A stretch of 64,000 nt of DNA from Bacteroidetes bacterium OLB12 (lineage in GTDB: Bacteria; Bacteroidota; Bacteroidia; Cytophagales; Cyclobacteriaceae), in the NCBI GenBank assembly GCA_001567185.1, contig LNFR01000092.1, positions 1 to 64,000 on the forward strand. Reading direction: 5' to 3'. Made by a program: the position numbers and the translations under genes. A model generated the notes under the pieces. It saw only the letters and a program-made list of their open reading frames with translations, was not told the origin of the DNA and did no database searches. This document shows positions 46,216 to 57,378 of this stretch, in pieces (the stretch's first letter is position 1; the number at the start of each line of letters is the position of its first letter).

Positions 46216-47574
46216 ATGAAACACAAAACCATATCCGATAACTCAATCCCGCTTCTGCGGAGGGGGGCCGGGGCTAAGCCTCAACTCGCATTCGTGGTAC
46301 TCTTCTTCTTCGCCTTTGCTGCCTGCACATCATCCAAAACCAAACAGCCCGCATTTACCCTTACTAAGACCGATAAGTTTTTGTTCAATTCGTTTGTGGA
46401 TTGCAACATGGCCGAGGTTTGGGTGGGCGATACCTTTCGCATCTTTCCGGGTAAGTATGGGGAAGACACACTGTGGGGTTTTTCGGATAACCTTCGGTTT
46501 GGAAATGGCGCCAATGCGGATGAAGCATTCGCCAATCAGTTTGAAGAGTTGATTACACCCAATATGCCGAAGAATGTAAAGCCAACCGAAGACGGGTTGC
46601 ACGGAGCGGTTTGGTTCGAAACGGTGTATCAGGATGCTGCCGATCCATCCGGAAAAACGTTGTATGCAGTTTACCATAATGAAAACTATCCCTGGAACTA
46701 TCCTCACAAGGAAAGTACAGGTGAAGGATACATTTATAAACACTGGCCAGTGGGAATAACGGGCGAAACTTCACCGGCTGCGGTATGCCGCATCGGAATT
46801 ATGAAATCAACCGATGGGGGATATCATTGGGATAACCGCGGAATATTTATTGAGGACTTGCAGCCGCGCATGATTTTAAAACCACATAACACCTCCAAAA
46901 CGTTTGCCGGAGGGGTGGGCGATCCGTCTGCAGTAGCAAGTGGTGATTATTTGTATTTGTTTTATGGAGAGTATGGATATCCCGGAGTGTACGATTCAGC
47001 AACCTATGATCCTGTAAAGGAGTGGAGCGGCCAGTGTATTAGTGTGGCCCGCATTAAACTTTCTGATTTGGATAACCCGGCAGGTAAAGCAAGACGCTGG
47101 GATGGAAATGATTTTGCTGCGATGCCGGATGGCGTGGGGGTACCCGTTAAGTCGTTGCAGATACCGATGGAAGCAGGCGGTGGCCCCGCCTCTGCGCCCA
47201 ATAAAATGTTTCATTGGGGGCCATCGGTAAGTTGGAACACGTATTTGAATTGTTGGGTGATGATGATGGCCCGCTCCGAGAGTACATCGTGGAAAGGAAG
47301 CGCGATTTATATTTCATTCAACTTCCATGAAGATTTAACGCAGGGCGACAATTCTCAACAATGGACGAAGCCCCAACAAGTGTTGAATATTCCCGAACAC
47401 ACGCTGTGGTATCCATCTTTGCAACCCATGAATACTCCGGAAGACATTGCGAATAAGTACACGAGTGTTCGCTTAGGCAAACGCGCACGTTTATTTTTTA
47501 AAGACATGTTTACGAACGATGCCGGATTTCAAAGCGAGTATAAATCGGAATATATTATTGAGTTTGAAAAGTAA
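46216..47574 (+). CDS. Beta-propeller lipoprotein (glycosidase-like)
   Basis: This 452-residue lipoprotein (signal ending FAFAAC) has features of a five- or six-bladed propeller: FVDCNMAEVWVGDTFRIFPG, GIMKSTDGGYHWDNRG (an Asp-box-like motif), GGVGDPSAVASGDYLYLFYGEYG and FHWGPSVSWNTYLNCWVMMMA. It resembles sialidase/GH43-type hydrolases, but the catalytic set is not certain. The 30 bases at 46249-46276 are unusually GC-rich (LLRRGAGA) and lie inside the signal region, perhaps an inserted repeat. Confidence 0.65.
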   Translation: MKHKTISDNSIPLLRRGAGAKPQLAFVVLFFFAFAACTSSKTKQPAFTLTKTDKFLFNSFVDCNMAEVWVGDTFRIFPGKYGEDTLWGFSDNLRFGNGANADEAFANQFEELITPNMPKNVKPTEDGLHGAVWFETVYQDAADPSGKTLYAVYHNENYPWNYPHKESTGEGYIYKHWPVGITGETSPAAVCRIGIMKSTDGGYHWDNRGIFIEDLQPRMILKPHNTSKTFAGGVGDPSAVASGDYLYLFYGEYGYPGVYDSATYDPVKEWSGQCISVARIKLSDLDNPAGKARRWDGNDFAAMPDGVGVPVKSLQIPMEAGGGPASAPNKMFHWGPSVSWNTYLNCWVMMMARSESTSWKGSAIYISFNFHEDLTQGDNSQQWTKPQQVLNIPEHTLWYPSLQPMNTPEDIANKYTSVRLGKRARLFFKDMFTNDAGFQSEYKSEYIIEFEK

Positions 47575-47616
47575 AATAATCACCACACTTTGCGGAGAAG
47601 TTGAAAGTACTGCAGT

Positions 47617-48574
47617 ATGAAAACAGATCGACATTCCATTGAACAGGCACACGAGCGCATTAAGCCTTACATTCATCGCACCCCGGTGCTCACCTCAAAA
47701 AGTGTGGACGAGGCAACCGGTTGCCGCGTTTTATTTGAAGTGCGAGAACTTTCAGAAGATCGGGGCTTTTAAGGCACGCGGGGCTATGAATGCTGCGTTA
47801 TCGCTGGATGAAGAGCAGCGCGCGAAAGGATTGGCCACACACTCATCGGGTAATCATGCGCAAGCCCTTGCCCGGGCTGCAAAAATCCTGGGAGTAAAGT
47901 CGTACATCGTGATGCCACGCACGGCACCTGAGATAAAAAAGCGAGGCGTGCGCGGCTATGGTGGAGAAATATTTGAGTGCGAGCCCAATCTGCAATCGCG
48001 GGAGGAAACGCTGGCTGAGGTAATCCGGAAAACCGGGGCAACCGAAATTCATCCGTTTAATAACTACGATGTGATGGAAGGCCAGGCCACGGCTGCCAAA
48101 GAATTGTTTGCCGATGTGCGCGAGCTGGATGCCATTATGGTGCCGGTGGGTGGAGGCGGCATGCTGAGCGGCACTGCATTGGCAGCAAAATTCTTTTCTC
48201 CAAAAACAAAAGTGATTGCCGGTGAGCCTGCCGGTTCAGACGATGCGTTCCGCTCTTTGAAAAGCGGCAAGATTGAGCCGGCACAATCTCAATCCATAGC
48301 CGATGGGTTACTCACTTCGTTGGGCGACAAGGCTTTTCCGATAATAAAAGAAAACGTGCACGAGATCATAACCGTAAGCGATGCGGAGATAATTGCCGCT
48401 ATGCGGCTGGTATGGGAGCGGGTTAAAATTGTTATTGAACCATCGAGTGCCGTACCATTGGCTGCGTTGATCAAAGAGAAAGACCGGTTTAAGGGTCAGT
48501 GTGTGGGAATTATTTTGTCAGGCGGAAATGTGGATTTGGAAAAGGTGTTGAAGTTGATGATAAAAGAGGATTAG
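47617..48574 (+). CDS. Threonine dehydratase/serine racemase-like PLP enzyme (frameshifted)
   Basis: The 318-residue reconstructed fold-type II enzyme has the PLP lysine in NFQKIGAFKARGA, the SSGNHAQALARAA loop and the PVGGGGMLSG phosphate site. It deaminates threonine/serine or racemises serine. The N-terminal 38 codons from ATG 47617 (AHERIKPYIHRTPVLTS) are in another frame and join at the T4 run 47729-47732 if one T is removed. The longest uninterrupted frame begins at 47639 with a non-native start. Confidence 0.82.
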
Positions 48575-48774
48575 AAAAATAAAAGGATTCTATACAACAG
48601 TAGAAACAATAAGAGAAGTAAAATCAATCCAGTTATTAAATTCTTGTAATACTTCGAGTCATCCTCATAATGCCGGGACATATAGTCATTGAACTTCCCC
48701 TTAAATCCTGAAAGGGCCCAATAAAAGAACGCGCCAGTGGCAACAATGACTAATGTTTTAATGTCGAGACGCAT
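48571..48774 (-). CDS. Small two-helix membrane protein
   Basis: The 67-residue product has an N-terminal helix (TLVIVATGAFFYWALSGF), a charged loop (KFNDYMSRHYEDDSKYYKNL) and a C-terminal helix of Leu/Phe. Its stop overlaps the last four bases of the dehydratase gene on the other strand. No family is recognised. It is likely real, given its composition and ATG start. Confidence 0.55.
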   Translation of the reverse strand: MRLDIKTLVIVATGAFFYWALSGFKGKFNDYMSRHYEDDSKYYKNLITGLILLLLLFLLLYRILLFF

Positions 48775-48792
48775 AATTGGCTGGGTAGGCTC

Positions 48793-50225
48793 CTACTCAT
48801 TCAAATTCTGAATCAACTGATAATAAAATTGAACAATCTCTTTGTAGTTGCTTACCGGCAAATGTTCGTTGATACCGTGAAAGCCTGTCATGTTAGAGGC
48901 GTTTACGCGGATTGGAAAAAAAGCGATACGCATTTTCACTAATGGCATGGTAATGCTTGGTGTCGGTTCCACCACTTACCAACCCGGGTGTTACAAGTGT
49001 ATTTGGCATCAGCTGTAGAATCGTCTTCTCAATTAATTTGTAACTACCCGATTCATAATCAGAAACAGGCGAAGGTTCGTTTCGGTTGCTGATGGACTTA
49101 ACGGTGATGCGATCATCATTTACAGTTTTGATGATGTGTTGCAGTACTTCTTCTGTTGTTTCACCCGTCATCACTCTAAAGTTTACAACTGCGCTGGCGC
49201 TGGTTGGAATTACATTATCCTTTACACCACCTTTAATAATAGTTGGCGCAGTAGCAGTACGTGTATTTAATGCCTCCTGAATTTTTGCACCGAATAACCA
49301 CGTGTTGGCAAAAGCCATCTTTTGTACAAACGGCAGGTGTGGTCCCATCAACTCAATCTGTTTGTCGATGAGCGGAATGGATTTATACGGAAACTGATTG
49401 GCCTCCAGTTTGGCGATGGCCCGTGCCAGCGAACCAATGGTATTATCAGCCGAGGGCATGGATGAGTGCCCGCCCTGAGTGGTGATTGTCAGTTCAAAAG
49501 AAACATATCCTTTCTCGGCCACATTGATAATGGCCAGTGCTTTGTCTAATCCGGGCACCATGCCTTCGGCTATCTCACCGCCCTCATCTAGTACAGCTTC
49601 CAGTTTCACACCTTGTTCCTGCAGGTATTTTGCAATGGAAGCCGCACCCTGGTCGCCACCAATTTCTTCATCGTGGCCAAAGGCCAGGTAAATGGTACGC
49701 TTTGGTTTCAATCCCGAACGCAGCGACATTTCCACAGCTTCCAGGATGGCGAGAACACTTACCTTATCGTCCATGGTGCCACGGCCGTAAATGTTACCAT
49801 TCTTTATTTCGCCCGAGAAAGGTGGCGCTTCCCAGTCTTTTAACGTGCCGTCATCTACCGGCACTACATCCAGGTGCGACATGAGCAACACGGGCTTTAA
49901 TGAATGATCAGTACCGGCCCACTTGTACAGTAAACTGTATTGAATGGTTTTCTTTTCCAGTAATGAATCTACCCATGGAAAAGCCTGCGCCAGGTGTTGA
50001 TGCAACCCCATAAACGCAGCCGAATCGTGCGGGGTAGTGTAGGAATATGAAACCGTTTTAAACTGAATGGCTTTCTGAAGGCGCGTAAGTGCTTCGTCCG
50101 GAACTTCAACCGGAGTTACCCAGGCAACTTCAAGGGTTGGGGCGGTGAAGGTAAAAGTCTTGATGAGGATAAAAGCCACGAGCGCCAGGACTGCGAGGCC
50201 AAGTAATTTCAGAAATTTTTTTCAT
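48793..50225 (-). CDS. M20 carboxypeptidase, PM20D1/CPS1-like (two frameshifts)
   Basis: The 476-residue reconstructed membrane-anchored peptidase has MSHLDVVPV, GRGTMDDKVS (metal ligands), GHDEEIGGDQG (catalytic Glu) and GGHSSMP. It resembles Gly-X carboxypeptidase and PM20D1. The N-terminal anchor (MKKFLKLLGLAVLALVAFIL) needs one base removed from the T7 run 50216-50222, and the C-terminus (FFPIRVNASNMTGFHGIN onward, ending at 48793) needs one removed from the A7 run 48916-48922. The uninterrupted core is 48893-50179. Confidence 0.82.
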
Positions 50226-50301
50226 GGGCAGGTTTAGATAACCCTAAGGTATCAGAAATGAAGGAGATAATTACGGCCACCGGAATTTTTGTGGGGATGA
50301 A

Positions 50302-50337
50302 AGTAGTAACAGGCTTTGGTTGTTGCCAGTTACTACT
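50302..50337. terminator. Intergenic hairpin after first M1 gene
   Basis: AGTAGTAAC-a-GGC pairs with GCC-a-GTTACTACT (nine plus three bases with one mismatch, ten-base loop). Its T-tract is weak, so it may be a terminator or an mRNA-stabilising stem for the M1 gene. Confidence 0.4.
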
Positions 50338-50385
50338 CCTTTATGTCAGCAACCTCAGTTCGGGATGAATTGTGTAAGCCAGTCT

Positions 50386-52612
50386 TTAATTCTTCTTCAT
50401 CTGATCGAACTTGCTTTCGGTTGCCTTTTTTGGAAACACATTATCAGCAGGATTCACCTCTCCGGTTTCACCGGCAGGGTCAATTACCACGTTGGTTACT
50501 TCCTTCTCCTTCACAAAAACTTTTTTTACTTCCTGTTCATTCAGGCGCCAGATTTCTGCGGGTATCCGCTCAATTTCCTTGCTTCCATCTTTGAATGTCC
50601 ATTCTATTATAACCGGTGTAACCAGCCCGCCTTTGTTCTTTTAAGGTAATTTCGTAGAGATTTTTATCAGCCAGTTTTTGTCTTATCTCGCCATCGTTTA
50701 CACGGTTACGGAAATCGCCATAGTAGGCATCGGGGGTATTAACCATGGTAAACTCCCGGGGCCCGTTGCTGAAGTCGGTGGCTTTGCCTTTTGAATTGCC
50801 GGAAGCCAGATCGCCTTTTTGTGCTTTCACCCCTTTGTTCTCTACATCTTTGGTTTCCGATTTTACCTTAAACCATTTTACTTCATCCAGTTCCACATCC
50901 ACATTATCAACCGTATAAAACCAACCACGCCAGAACCAATCCAGGTCAACCGCACTGGCATCTTCCATGGTGCGGAAGAAGTCGGCCGGCTTGGGATGTT
51001 TGAACATCCAGCGCTGGGCATATTCTTTAAAAGCTTTGTCGAATAACTCAGGCCCCATAACCGTTTCGCGCAACAGCGTTAAAGCGGCTGCAGGTTTACC
51101 GTATGCATTCGGACCAAAATCGCCACCGGGTATGTTATCCGATTGCCACATGATGGGGCGCATCATGTTTTTATCGCCCCGCATATAGCCGGCCATGCCT
51201 TTTGGCGAACCCCAGTTGATATTTACATCGGGGTAGCGTTCGCGTTTCACTTCTCTTTCTAAAAATGAGTTTAACCCTTCGTCCATCCAGCTCCATTGGC
51301 GCTCGTCTGAGTTCACAATCATGGGAAAGAAGTTATGACCGACTTCATGGATGATAACGCCCACCATACTCTCGTACGTGCGGTGCGACCAGGTGCCATC
51401 CTTTTTTGGGCGGCCACCGTTGAAACAGATCATGGGATATTCCATGCCCTGGTTGGCGGTATGTACGGAGTATGCAGTAGGATAAGGATAATCAAATGTG
51501 CGCTCGGAATAAATTTCCAATGTGTTTTTGATTGCCTTGGTTGATTCCTTCGCCCAAAGGGGGTTGCCTTCTTTTGAATAGAGCGATTGAGCCAGCGGAG
51601 TTTTGTCACCCACCTTTACAGCCATGGCATCCCAGATAAATTTGCGGGAGGTGGCAAACGCAAAATCACGTACGTTTTCTGCATAAAAATCCCACGTGCT
51701 TTTTTTCTTCGACCGTACTTTTTCTTTTTTCTTAGCCTCGTCTTCCGTAACAATAAACACGGGGGCATCAAATGTTTTCTTGGCCCGTTCAAACCGCTCA
51801 ATCTGTTCTTTTGTTAATACCTCTTTTGGATTTTGAAGCATGCCGCTGGCACCCACAATGTGGTCGGAGGGCACAGTAATGCGCACCCGGTAATTGCCGA
51901 ACACGAGGGCAAATTCCCCTTGTCCTATAAACTGTTTGTTTTGCCAGCCTTCGTAATCATCAAACACACACATGCGCGGAAACCATTGGGCAATGGTATA
52001 TAGGGCATTGCCATCGTCCGGAAAGAATTCATAACCCCCGCGCTCCGGAAATTGCATCCGGTCTTTTTCCACGTAACTCCACTCCACAACAAATGCATAG
52101 CGGTCGCCTGTTTTCATGGGTGTGGGAATGTCCACCCGCATCATGGTAAAGTTGATGATGTAGGGCAGGTCTTTGCCCGTTGCAGCGTCTTTTACTGATT
52201 TGATTTTGAAACCACCATCGTAGCCATACGTATCGTCTGCTAATGGAAAAAACTTAGCCGGAATAGAATCGCGTACGCGATTTGTTTCCGTCATCGAGGT
52301 TATGTTGTCTTTCGAAAGGTTATTTTGGTCCAATTGCAACCAAAGAAACCGAAGTATTTCGGGCGAGTTATTAAAGTAAGTGATGGTCTCTTTGCCGGTG
52401 ATGAGTTGGGTGTCTTCGTTCAGTTCTACGTCAATGTCATAATCGGCACGCTGCTGCCAGTAGTTAATGCCCGGTGCACCGGAAGCTGCCCGATAGCTGT
52501 TGGGAGTAGGTAGTTGTTGATCCAGTTGTTCAAACTTGCCTTGCCAGGTTTGTTGAGCAAGGGCTGGGACAACCAGACAAAGTATCAGAAAGAGTACGAT
52601 AGATTGCTTCAT
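50386..52612 (-). CDS. Secreted M1 metallopeptidase, copy A (frameshifted)
   Basis: The 741-residue reconstructed M1-family protein has a signal peptide (VVPALAQ), the zinc motif HEVGHN with the third ligand Glu in WMDEGLNSFLE, and an N-terminal immunoglobulin-like domain. Its C-terminus joins by removing one base from the T4 run 50639-50642, and continues to KATESKFDQMKKN. The uninterrupted frame ends at 50570. A close relative lies directly upstream. M1 enzymes trim N-terminal residues. The loss of the usual GAMEN motif (GMEYP here) suggests a divergent group. Confidence 0.85.
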
Positions 52613-52719
52613 AAAATACATTATTATTTTGCTAAATCGGTAAAGCGGGAGCATAGCGGGTTCGTATAGCGCTGGCGACTATTTTGCTGCAAGGTAGTGG
52701 AATGTTTTTGATTGGACGA

Positions 52720-52896
52720 AACCACATAGAGACATCGATTCTATAGTTCCGGTGACTCACAAAAATATTCATTCAAGAAAGTCTTTTGGCCTTCATTAAA
52801 GGTGTTCGGGTAATTGAAGTTTATTATAATCAATTACTTCATACGTAAGATCATCCAGCTATGTTCTGGTAACCATTGCTATGTTTCTATGTGGTT
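52720..52896. repeat. Inverted-repeat element between the M1 genes
   Basis: AACCACATAGAGACAT at 52720-52735 and ATGTTTCTATGTGGTT at 52881-52896 are inverted copies with one mismatch, 145 bases apart. This gap (52613-52940) holds no supported gene. The layout fits a small non-autonomous mobile element or a remnant. Confidence 0.4.
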
Positions 52897-52940
52897 AATA
52901 CACCGATGTAGCATTCTGAATTTTCAAAAAGTGGGAATCA

Positions 52941-55179
52941 TTACTTCCCCTTTTTCAACTCGTCAAATTTGCTGGTTTGGTTCTTTTTGGGAAAAGAATT
53001 GTTGTCAAGACTAATGTCCGCAGTTTCGTTCGAAGGGTCAATCACCACGTTTTACCACCTCTTTATCCTTGGCAAATACCTTCGTTACCTTGGTTTCGTT
53101 TAGGCGCCAGATTTCGGCCGGAATGCGCTCAATTTCCTTGCTGCCATCTTTATACGTCCATTCAATAATTACGGGCATTACCAACCCGCCCTTGTTACTT
53201 AGGGTTAGTTCATAAAAGTTTTTGTTCTCCATTTTAGTCACCGTGGCTTTATCATCAATACGATTTTGGAACTCGTCATAAAAGCGGGCATCGGTTGGAA
53301 TCACATTAAAGTATTGTGGCCCCTGGCTGAAGTCGGCAGGTTTATCGCCAGTTCCTTTGGTTGCCAGGTCTCCCTTGGCTACTTTCTTGCCTTTGGTCTC
53401 TACAGTAGCCTGGTTGGTTTTTACTTTAAACCATTTTACATCATCCAGCGAAACATCATTGTTGTCAGTTGTGTAAAACCATCCGCGCCAGAACCAATCC
53501 AGATCTACGGCCGATGCATCTTCCATGGTACGGAAGAAATCGGCTGGTTTGGGATGTTTGAAAGCCCAACGTTCTGCGTATTCTTTAAAGGCTTTGTCAA
53601 ACAGCTCGGGCCCCATTACGGTTTCGCGCAGAATATTTAATGCGGTGGCGCATTTGGCATATTGTTCATTACCAAAGTTGGAGCGCACAACCGATTCGGA
53701 GTTTACCATCAACGGTCGTTGTAAACTTGCATCTCCTTTCATATAGGGCACAATGTTGGCGGCAGGTCCTCGGCCAATTGGTTTGTCAGGATAGTTTTCT
53801 ACTTCGGTTCGGTATTGAACGAAGGTGTTCAAGCCTTCATCCATCCAGGTCCACTGGCGTTCGTCATTGTTAATGATCATCGGGAAAAAGTTATGACCCA
53901 CTTCGTGAATGATAACGCCAATCATACCCCACTTAACCCGGTCGGGAACGGTGCCATCTTTTAATGGCCGGCCATAGTTGAAGCAAATCATTGGGTATTC
54001 CATTCCCAACGAAGCTGCATGCACGGAAGTAGCTTGCGGGTAAGGATAGTTGATGGAATATTTGGAGTAGGTTACCAGCGTGTTCTTAACCGCTTTGGTG
54101 GATTCTGCTTCCCACAAGGGATTGCCCTCTTTCGGATAATACGACATAGCCAGCGTGGTTTTATCGCCTACTTTTACGGCTTGCGCATCCCATATAAACT
54201 TACGCGAGGTTGCAAACGCAAAGTCGCGCACGTTTTCTGCCTCAAAGCGCCAGGTTTTCTTTGCTTTCGATTTTGTTTTTTCGCGCTGCACCGCCTCGGC
54301 CTGCGTACAAATGATTACCGGCTTATCGTACGAAGTTTTTGCCTTTTCGAAACGGGCATATTGATCGGCAGTCAATACTTCTTTCAGGTTGCTTACCATT
54401 CCGGTGCCGGCCATCACATGGTCGGCCGGTACGGTCAGGTTTACTTTGTAACTACCGAAGTTCACAGTAAACTCACCTTGTCCCCAGAATTGTTTGTTCT
54501 GCCAGCCGATCACATCATCATACACACACATGCGTGGAAACCACTGGGCAATGATGTATAAATAGTTTCCATCTTCCGGAAAATACTCCATGCCACTGCG
54601 TCCATCGTTCATGGTCATTCGTTTAACACGGTCGTTGATATTAAACGACCACTCCACAGAAAACGAAATTTTTTGTCCGGCACCCAATGCTTTGGGCAAA
54701 TCTACCCGCATCATGGTTTGATTAATGATGTATTTGAGGGCAGCGCCCGATGCATCTTTCACCGATTTGATTTTGAATCCTCCATCAAAGTCGGTAAGGT
54801 TTACGGTGGAGGCAAGTGTGGCCGCAGCTACAGAGTCGATTACACTGTTGTTGGTAACTTTGGCCGAGTTGTTATCCTTTGCGTTGATGTTCTGATCGAG
54901 TTGCAACCAGAGGTAGGTAAGCGCATCGGGCGAGTTGTTGTGGTACGTAATGGTTTCTGCACCGGTAATGCTTTGATTTTCATCATTCAGCTCGGCATCA
55001 ATTACGTAATCGGCTTGTTGCTGCCAATACTTGGGGCCTGGCGCTCCTGAACCGGAGCGGTATTCGTTAGGAGTAGGCAGCAGTTGATCCAGTTGTTCAA
55101 ACTTGCCTTTCCATTGGGGTTCTTGTGCCTGTACAGCAATCCCAATCAGCATAATGCATGCGGCTAAAACCTGTTTCAT
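52941..55179 (-). CDS. Secreted M1 metallopeptidase, copy B (frameshifted)
   Basis: The 745-residue reconstructed paralogue of copy A shows the same layout: signal peptide (IAVQAQ), HEVGHN and WMDEGLNTF. The natural end (NVVIDPSNETADISLD to KFDELKKGK) joins by removing one base from the T4 run 53050-53053. The uninterrupted frame ends at 53038. ATG 55179 is used. The tandem pair points to a duplication, with differing charge in the insert loops. It is probably periplasmic or surface. Confidence 0.85.
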
Positions 55180-55189
55180 AGGAGTAGAT

Positions 55190-55236
55190 TTAAGATTCAA
55201 AAGAATTCAAGATTCAAGATTTAAAATTCAAGATTA
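55190..55236. repeat. AT-rich ATTCAAG repeat
   Basis: Several near copies of the ATTCAAG/ATTTAAA unit follow in tandem in the gap between the M1 and HupE genes. Such repeats are common in intergenic DNA of this phylum. Confidence 0.6.
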
Positions 55237-55247
55237 TAAGACGTGCG

Positions 55248-55832
55248 TTACCAGAAAATCCGATCCTTCATCAGTACCAGCGCCATGCCGGCAATAGCGG
55301 ATGAGATTACCAGCCGCCAGTCTCTTCGTGCCACACCAACCAATTGTACCAACACAAACCCGGCTACCAAAAATATTGCTACAATAATTAACTGCCCTAA
55401 CTCAAGCCCTACGTTAAATGCAAACAAAGGCGTTACAATATTCTGGCTTTTGCCCAACAATTCTCTTAAAAAATTGGAGAAGCCCAGGCCATGGATTAAT
55501 CCAAAGAAAAGCGCAAACACATAGTTAATCTGAATGGCGGCTTTGCTGCTAACCTCATCACGTTTCACCACATTGGTAAATGCGGTTATAAAAATGGTAA
55601 GCGGAATCAGAAACTCAATTACTTCGCCCGGAAAGACAACGATGTTAAGTGTTGCAAGCGCCAATGTAATAGAATGGCCAATGGTAAAGGCCGTAACCAG
55701 GATTAATACCTTCTTCCAGTCGTGCAGGAGGTACACTGCACAAAGCGCAATTACAAAAAGAATATGGTCATATCCGTTTGTATCCAGAATATGATCTTTT
55801 CCTAATCCAAAGTAAAGTGCAAACTCACTCAC
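55248..55832 (-). CDS. HupE/UreJ-family membrane protein
   Basis: The 194-residue protein has six to seven helices and the family histidines (NGYDHILFVIALC, TIGHSITLALATL, GLIHGLGFSNFL). HupE and UreJ are nickel or cobalt permeases. In this phylum they occur without hydrogenase genes. GTG 55832 (SEFALYFG onward) matches the family start better than a TTG at 55856. Next to a divergent DUF6702 gene, a frequent partner, it may form part of an uncharacterised envelope unit. Confidence 0.85.
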   Translation of the reverse strand: MSEFALYFGLGKDHILDTNGYDHILFVIALCAVYLLHDWKKVLILVTAFTIGHSITLALATLNIVVFPGEVIEFLIPLTIFITAFTNVVKRDEVSSKAAIQINYVFALFFGLIHGLGFSNFLRELLGKSQNIVTPLFAFNVGLELGQLIIVAIFLVAGFVLVQLVGVARRDWRLVISSAIAGMALVLMKDRIFW

Positions 55833-55927
55833 AACCTCGTTTTTTATTGTCCACAAGTATAGCCTTAATTTTGATTTAGGGCAATTAGAACTAATTTTGA
55901 CGGCACGATTTTTCGTGTGCTTTGGCT

Positions 55928-56408
55928 ATGATTTCATTGTTGTATGCGTGTTTGTTTGTGGTACACCCCATTCACTTGTCGGTGTCCGAAATTAATTACA
56001 GCGAGAAGGACAAAGCATTACAGATAACCTCGCGCATTTTTTCTGGATGATTTGGAGGCCAGCATTCGCAACCAACGCAACAACCAGGAGTTGGACGTAC
56101 TGGAGCCGGGCAATGGGCTTACTTCAAAGCAAGTAATAGCCGAGTATGTGTTAACGCATTTTAAGGTGGAGTTGGATGGTAAAGCGCAGAAACTGAATTT
56201 TCTGGGGTTTGAACGGGACGATCCGGCTGTGATCTGCTACATCGAAATAGAGAACGTAAAAAAATTTAAAACGATTAACGTGCGCAACGAAGTGATAATG
56301 GATTTGTACGATGACCAATCGAACATTGTACACATTACCTACAAAGGCCCGGTAAAAAGTTTCCGGTTGGTGCGCAATAAGCCTGAGGATATGCTAACGT
56401 TTGAATGA
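55928..56408 (+). CDS. DUF6702 family protein (frameshifted)
   Basis: The 159-residue reconstructed protein begins SLLYACLFVVHPIHLSVSEI and continues to TSRIF, then LDDLEASIRNQRNNQE after one T is removed from the T6 run 56037-56042. The rest (56052-56408) has the CYIEIENVKKFKTINVRNEVIM core. DUF6702 proteins are exported and often next to HupE, but their role is unknown. Confidence 0.7.
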
Positions 56409-56511
56409 TAGGTTGTGCGTAATGCAGGCTATACCTACAACCGCCCTTTGTGATTAAGCACTTGTTAATCTTTACCGGGTTTGCGACTTTGCGAAAAAAT
56501 TTAAAACAGAT

Positions 56512-57273
56512 ATGCGTTCAAAAATTGTTGCCGGTAACTGGAAGATGAATAAAACCCTGGAAGAAGCACAAACACTTACTTCCGAGCTAATGGGCATGAT
56601 TGCCGATGAAGTGAAAGGAAATGTGAAAGTGGTGTTATGCACTCCGTTTCCATACTTGTATCCGGCAAAACAACAACTAGGCAACAACGCACGCATAGCG
56701 GTTGGAGCACAAAATTGCAGCGAACATGCATCGGGCGCCTACACAGGCGAAACCGCAGCCCCGATGTTGAAGTCGATGAACATTCCGTACGTAATCCTGG
56801 GCCATAGCGAACGCAGGCAATACTTTGGTGAGGATTCAAAGTTGCTTGTCAAAAAAATCGATATTGCCCTGGCGAACGGCCTCACGCCCATTTATTGTTG
56901 TGGCGAGCCGCTGGAAGTGCGCGAGGCATATGGACATGAACAATTGGTGAAAAAGCAAGTGGAGGAAGCGTTGTTTCATCTCTCGGATGAAGCCATTAAA
57001 AAAGTAGTAATTGCCTATGAACCGGTGTGGGCAATTGGCACCGGTAAAACCGCCACGGCACAGCAAGCACAGGATATGCACGCGGTTATTCGTAAACACT
57101 TAGCCGCAAAGTACAGCGCGGCTGTAGCCGATGAAATTTCTATTTTATATGGAGGAAGTGTAAATGCAGCCAATGCAAAAGAATTGTTTGCTAATGCTGA
57201 TGTAGATGGCGGCCTGGTGGGTGGTGCTTCGTTAAAGAGCCGGGAGTTTACCGAAATTGTTAAAGCAATTTGA
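56512..57273 (+). CDS. tpiA: Triosephosphate isomerase
   Basis: The 253-residue TIM barrel interconverts dihydroxyacetone phosphate and glyceraldehyde-3-phosphate. Catalytic residues are present: Lys in AGNWKMNK, His in LGHSERRQYF and Glu in AYEPVWAIGTG, with the phosphate loop YGGSVNAAN and GGASL. It stands alone and is complete. Confidence 0.96.
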   Translation: MRSKIVAGNWKMNKTLEEAQTLTSELMGMIADEVKGNVKVVLCTPFPYLYPAKQQLGNNARIAVGAQNCSEHASGAYTGETAAPMLKSMNIPYVILGHSERRQYFGEDSKLLVKKIDIALANGLTPIYCCGEPLEVREAYGHEQLVKKQVEEALFHLSDEAIKKVVIAYEPVWAIGTGKTATAQQAQDMHAVIRKHLAAKYSAAVADEISILYGGSVNAANAKELFANADVDGGLVGGASLKSREFTEIVKAI

Positions 57274-57378
57274 GAGAAATTTTTCGGAACTTGTGCAGAA
57301 AGGTTGCGATGCCGTAATAAATCCGGCATGATGTTCATTCCTGGGTGTTTTTGAGATGACTTCTGGTTGATTTACGAT

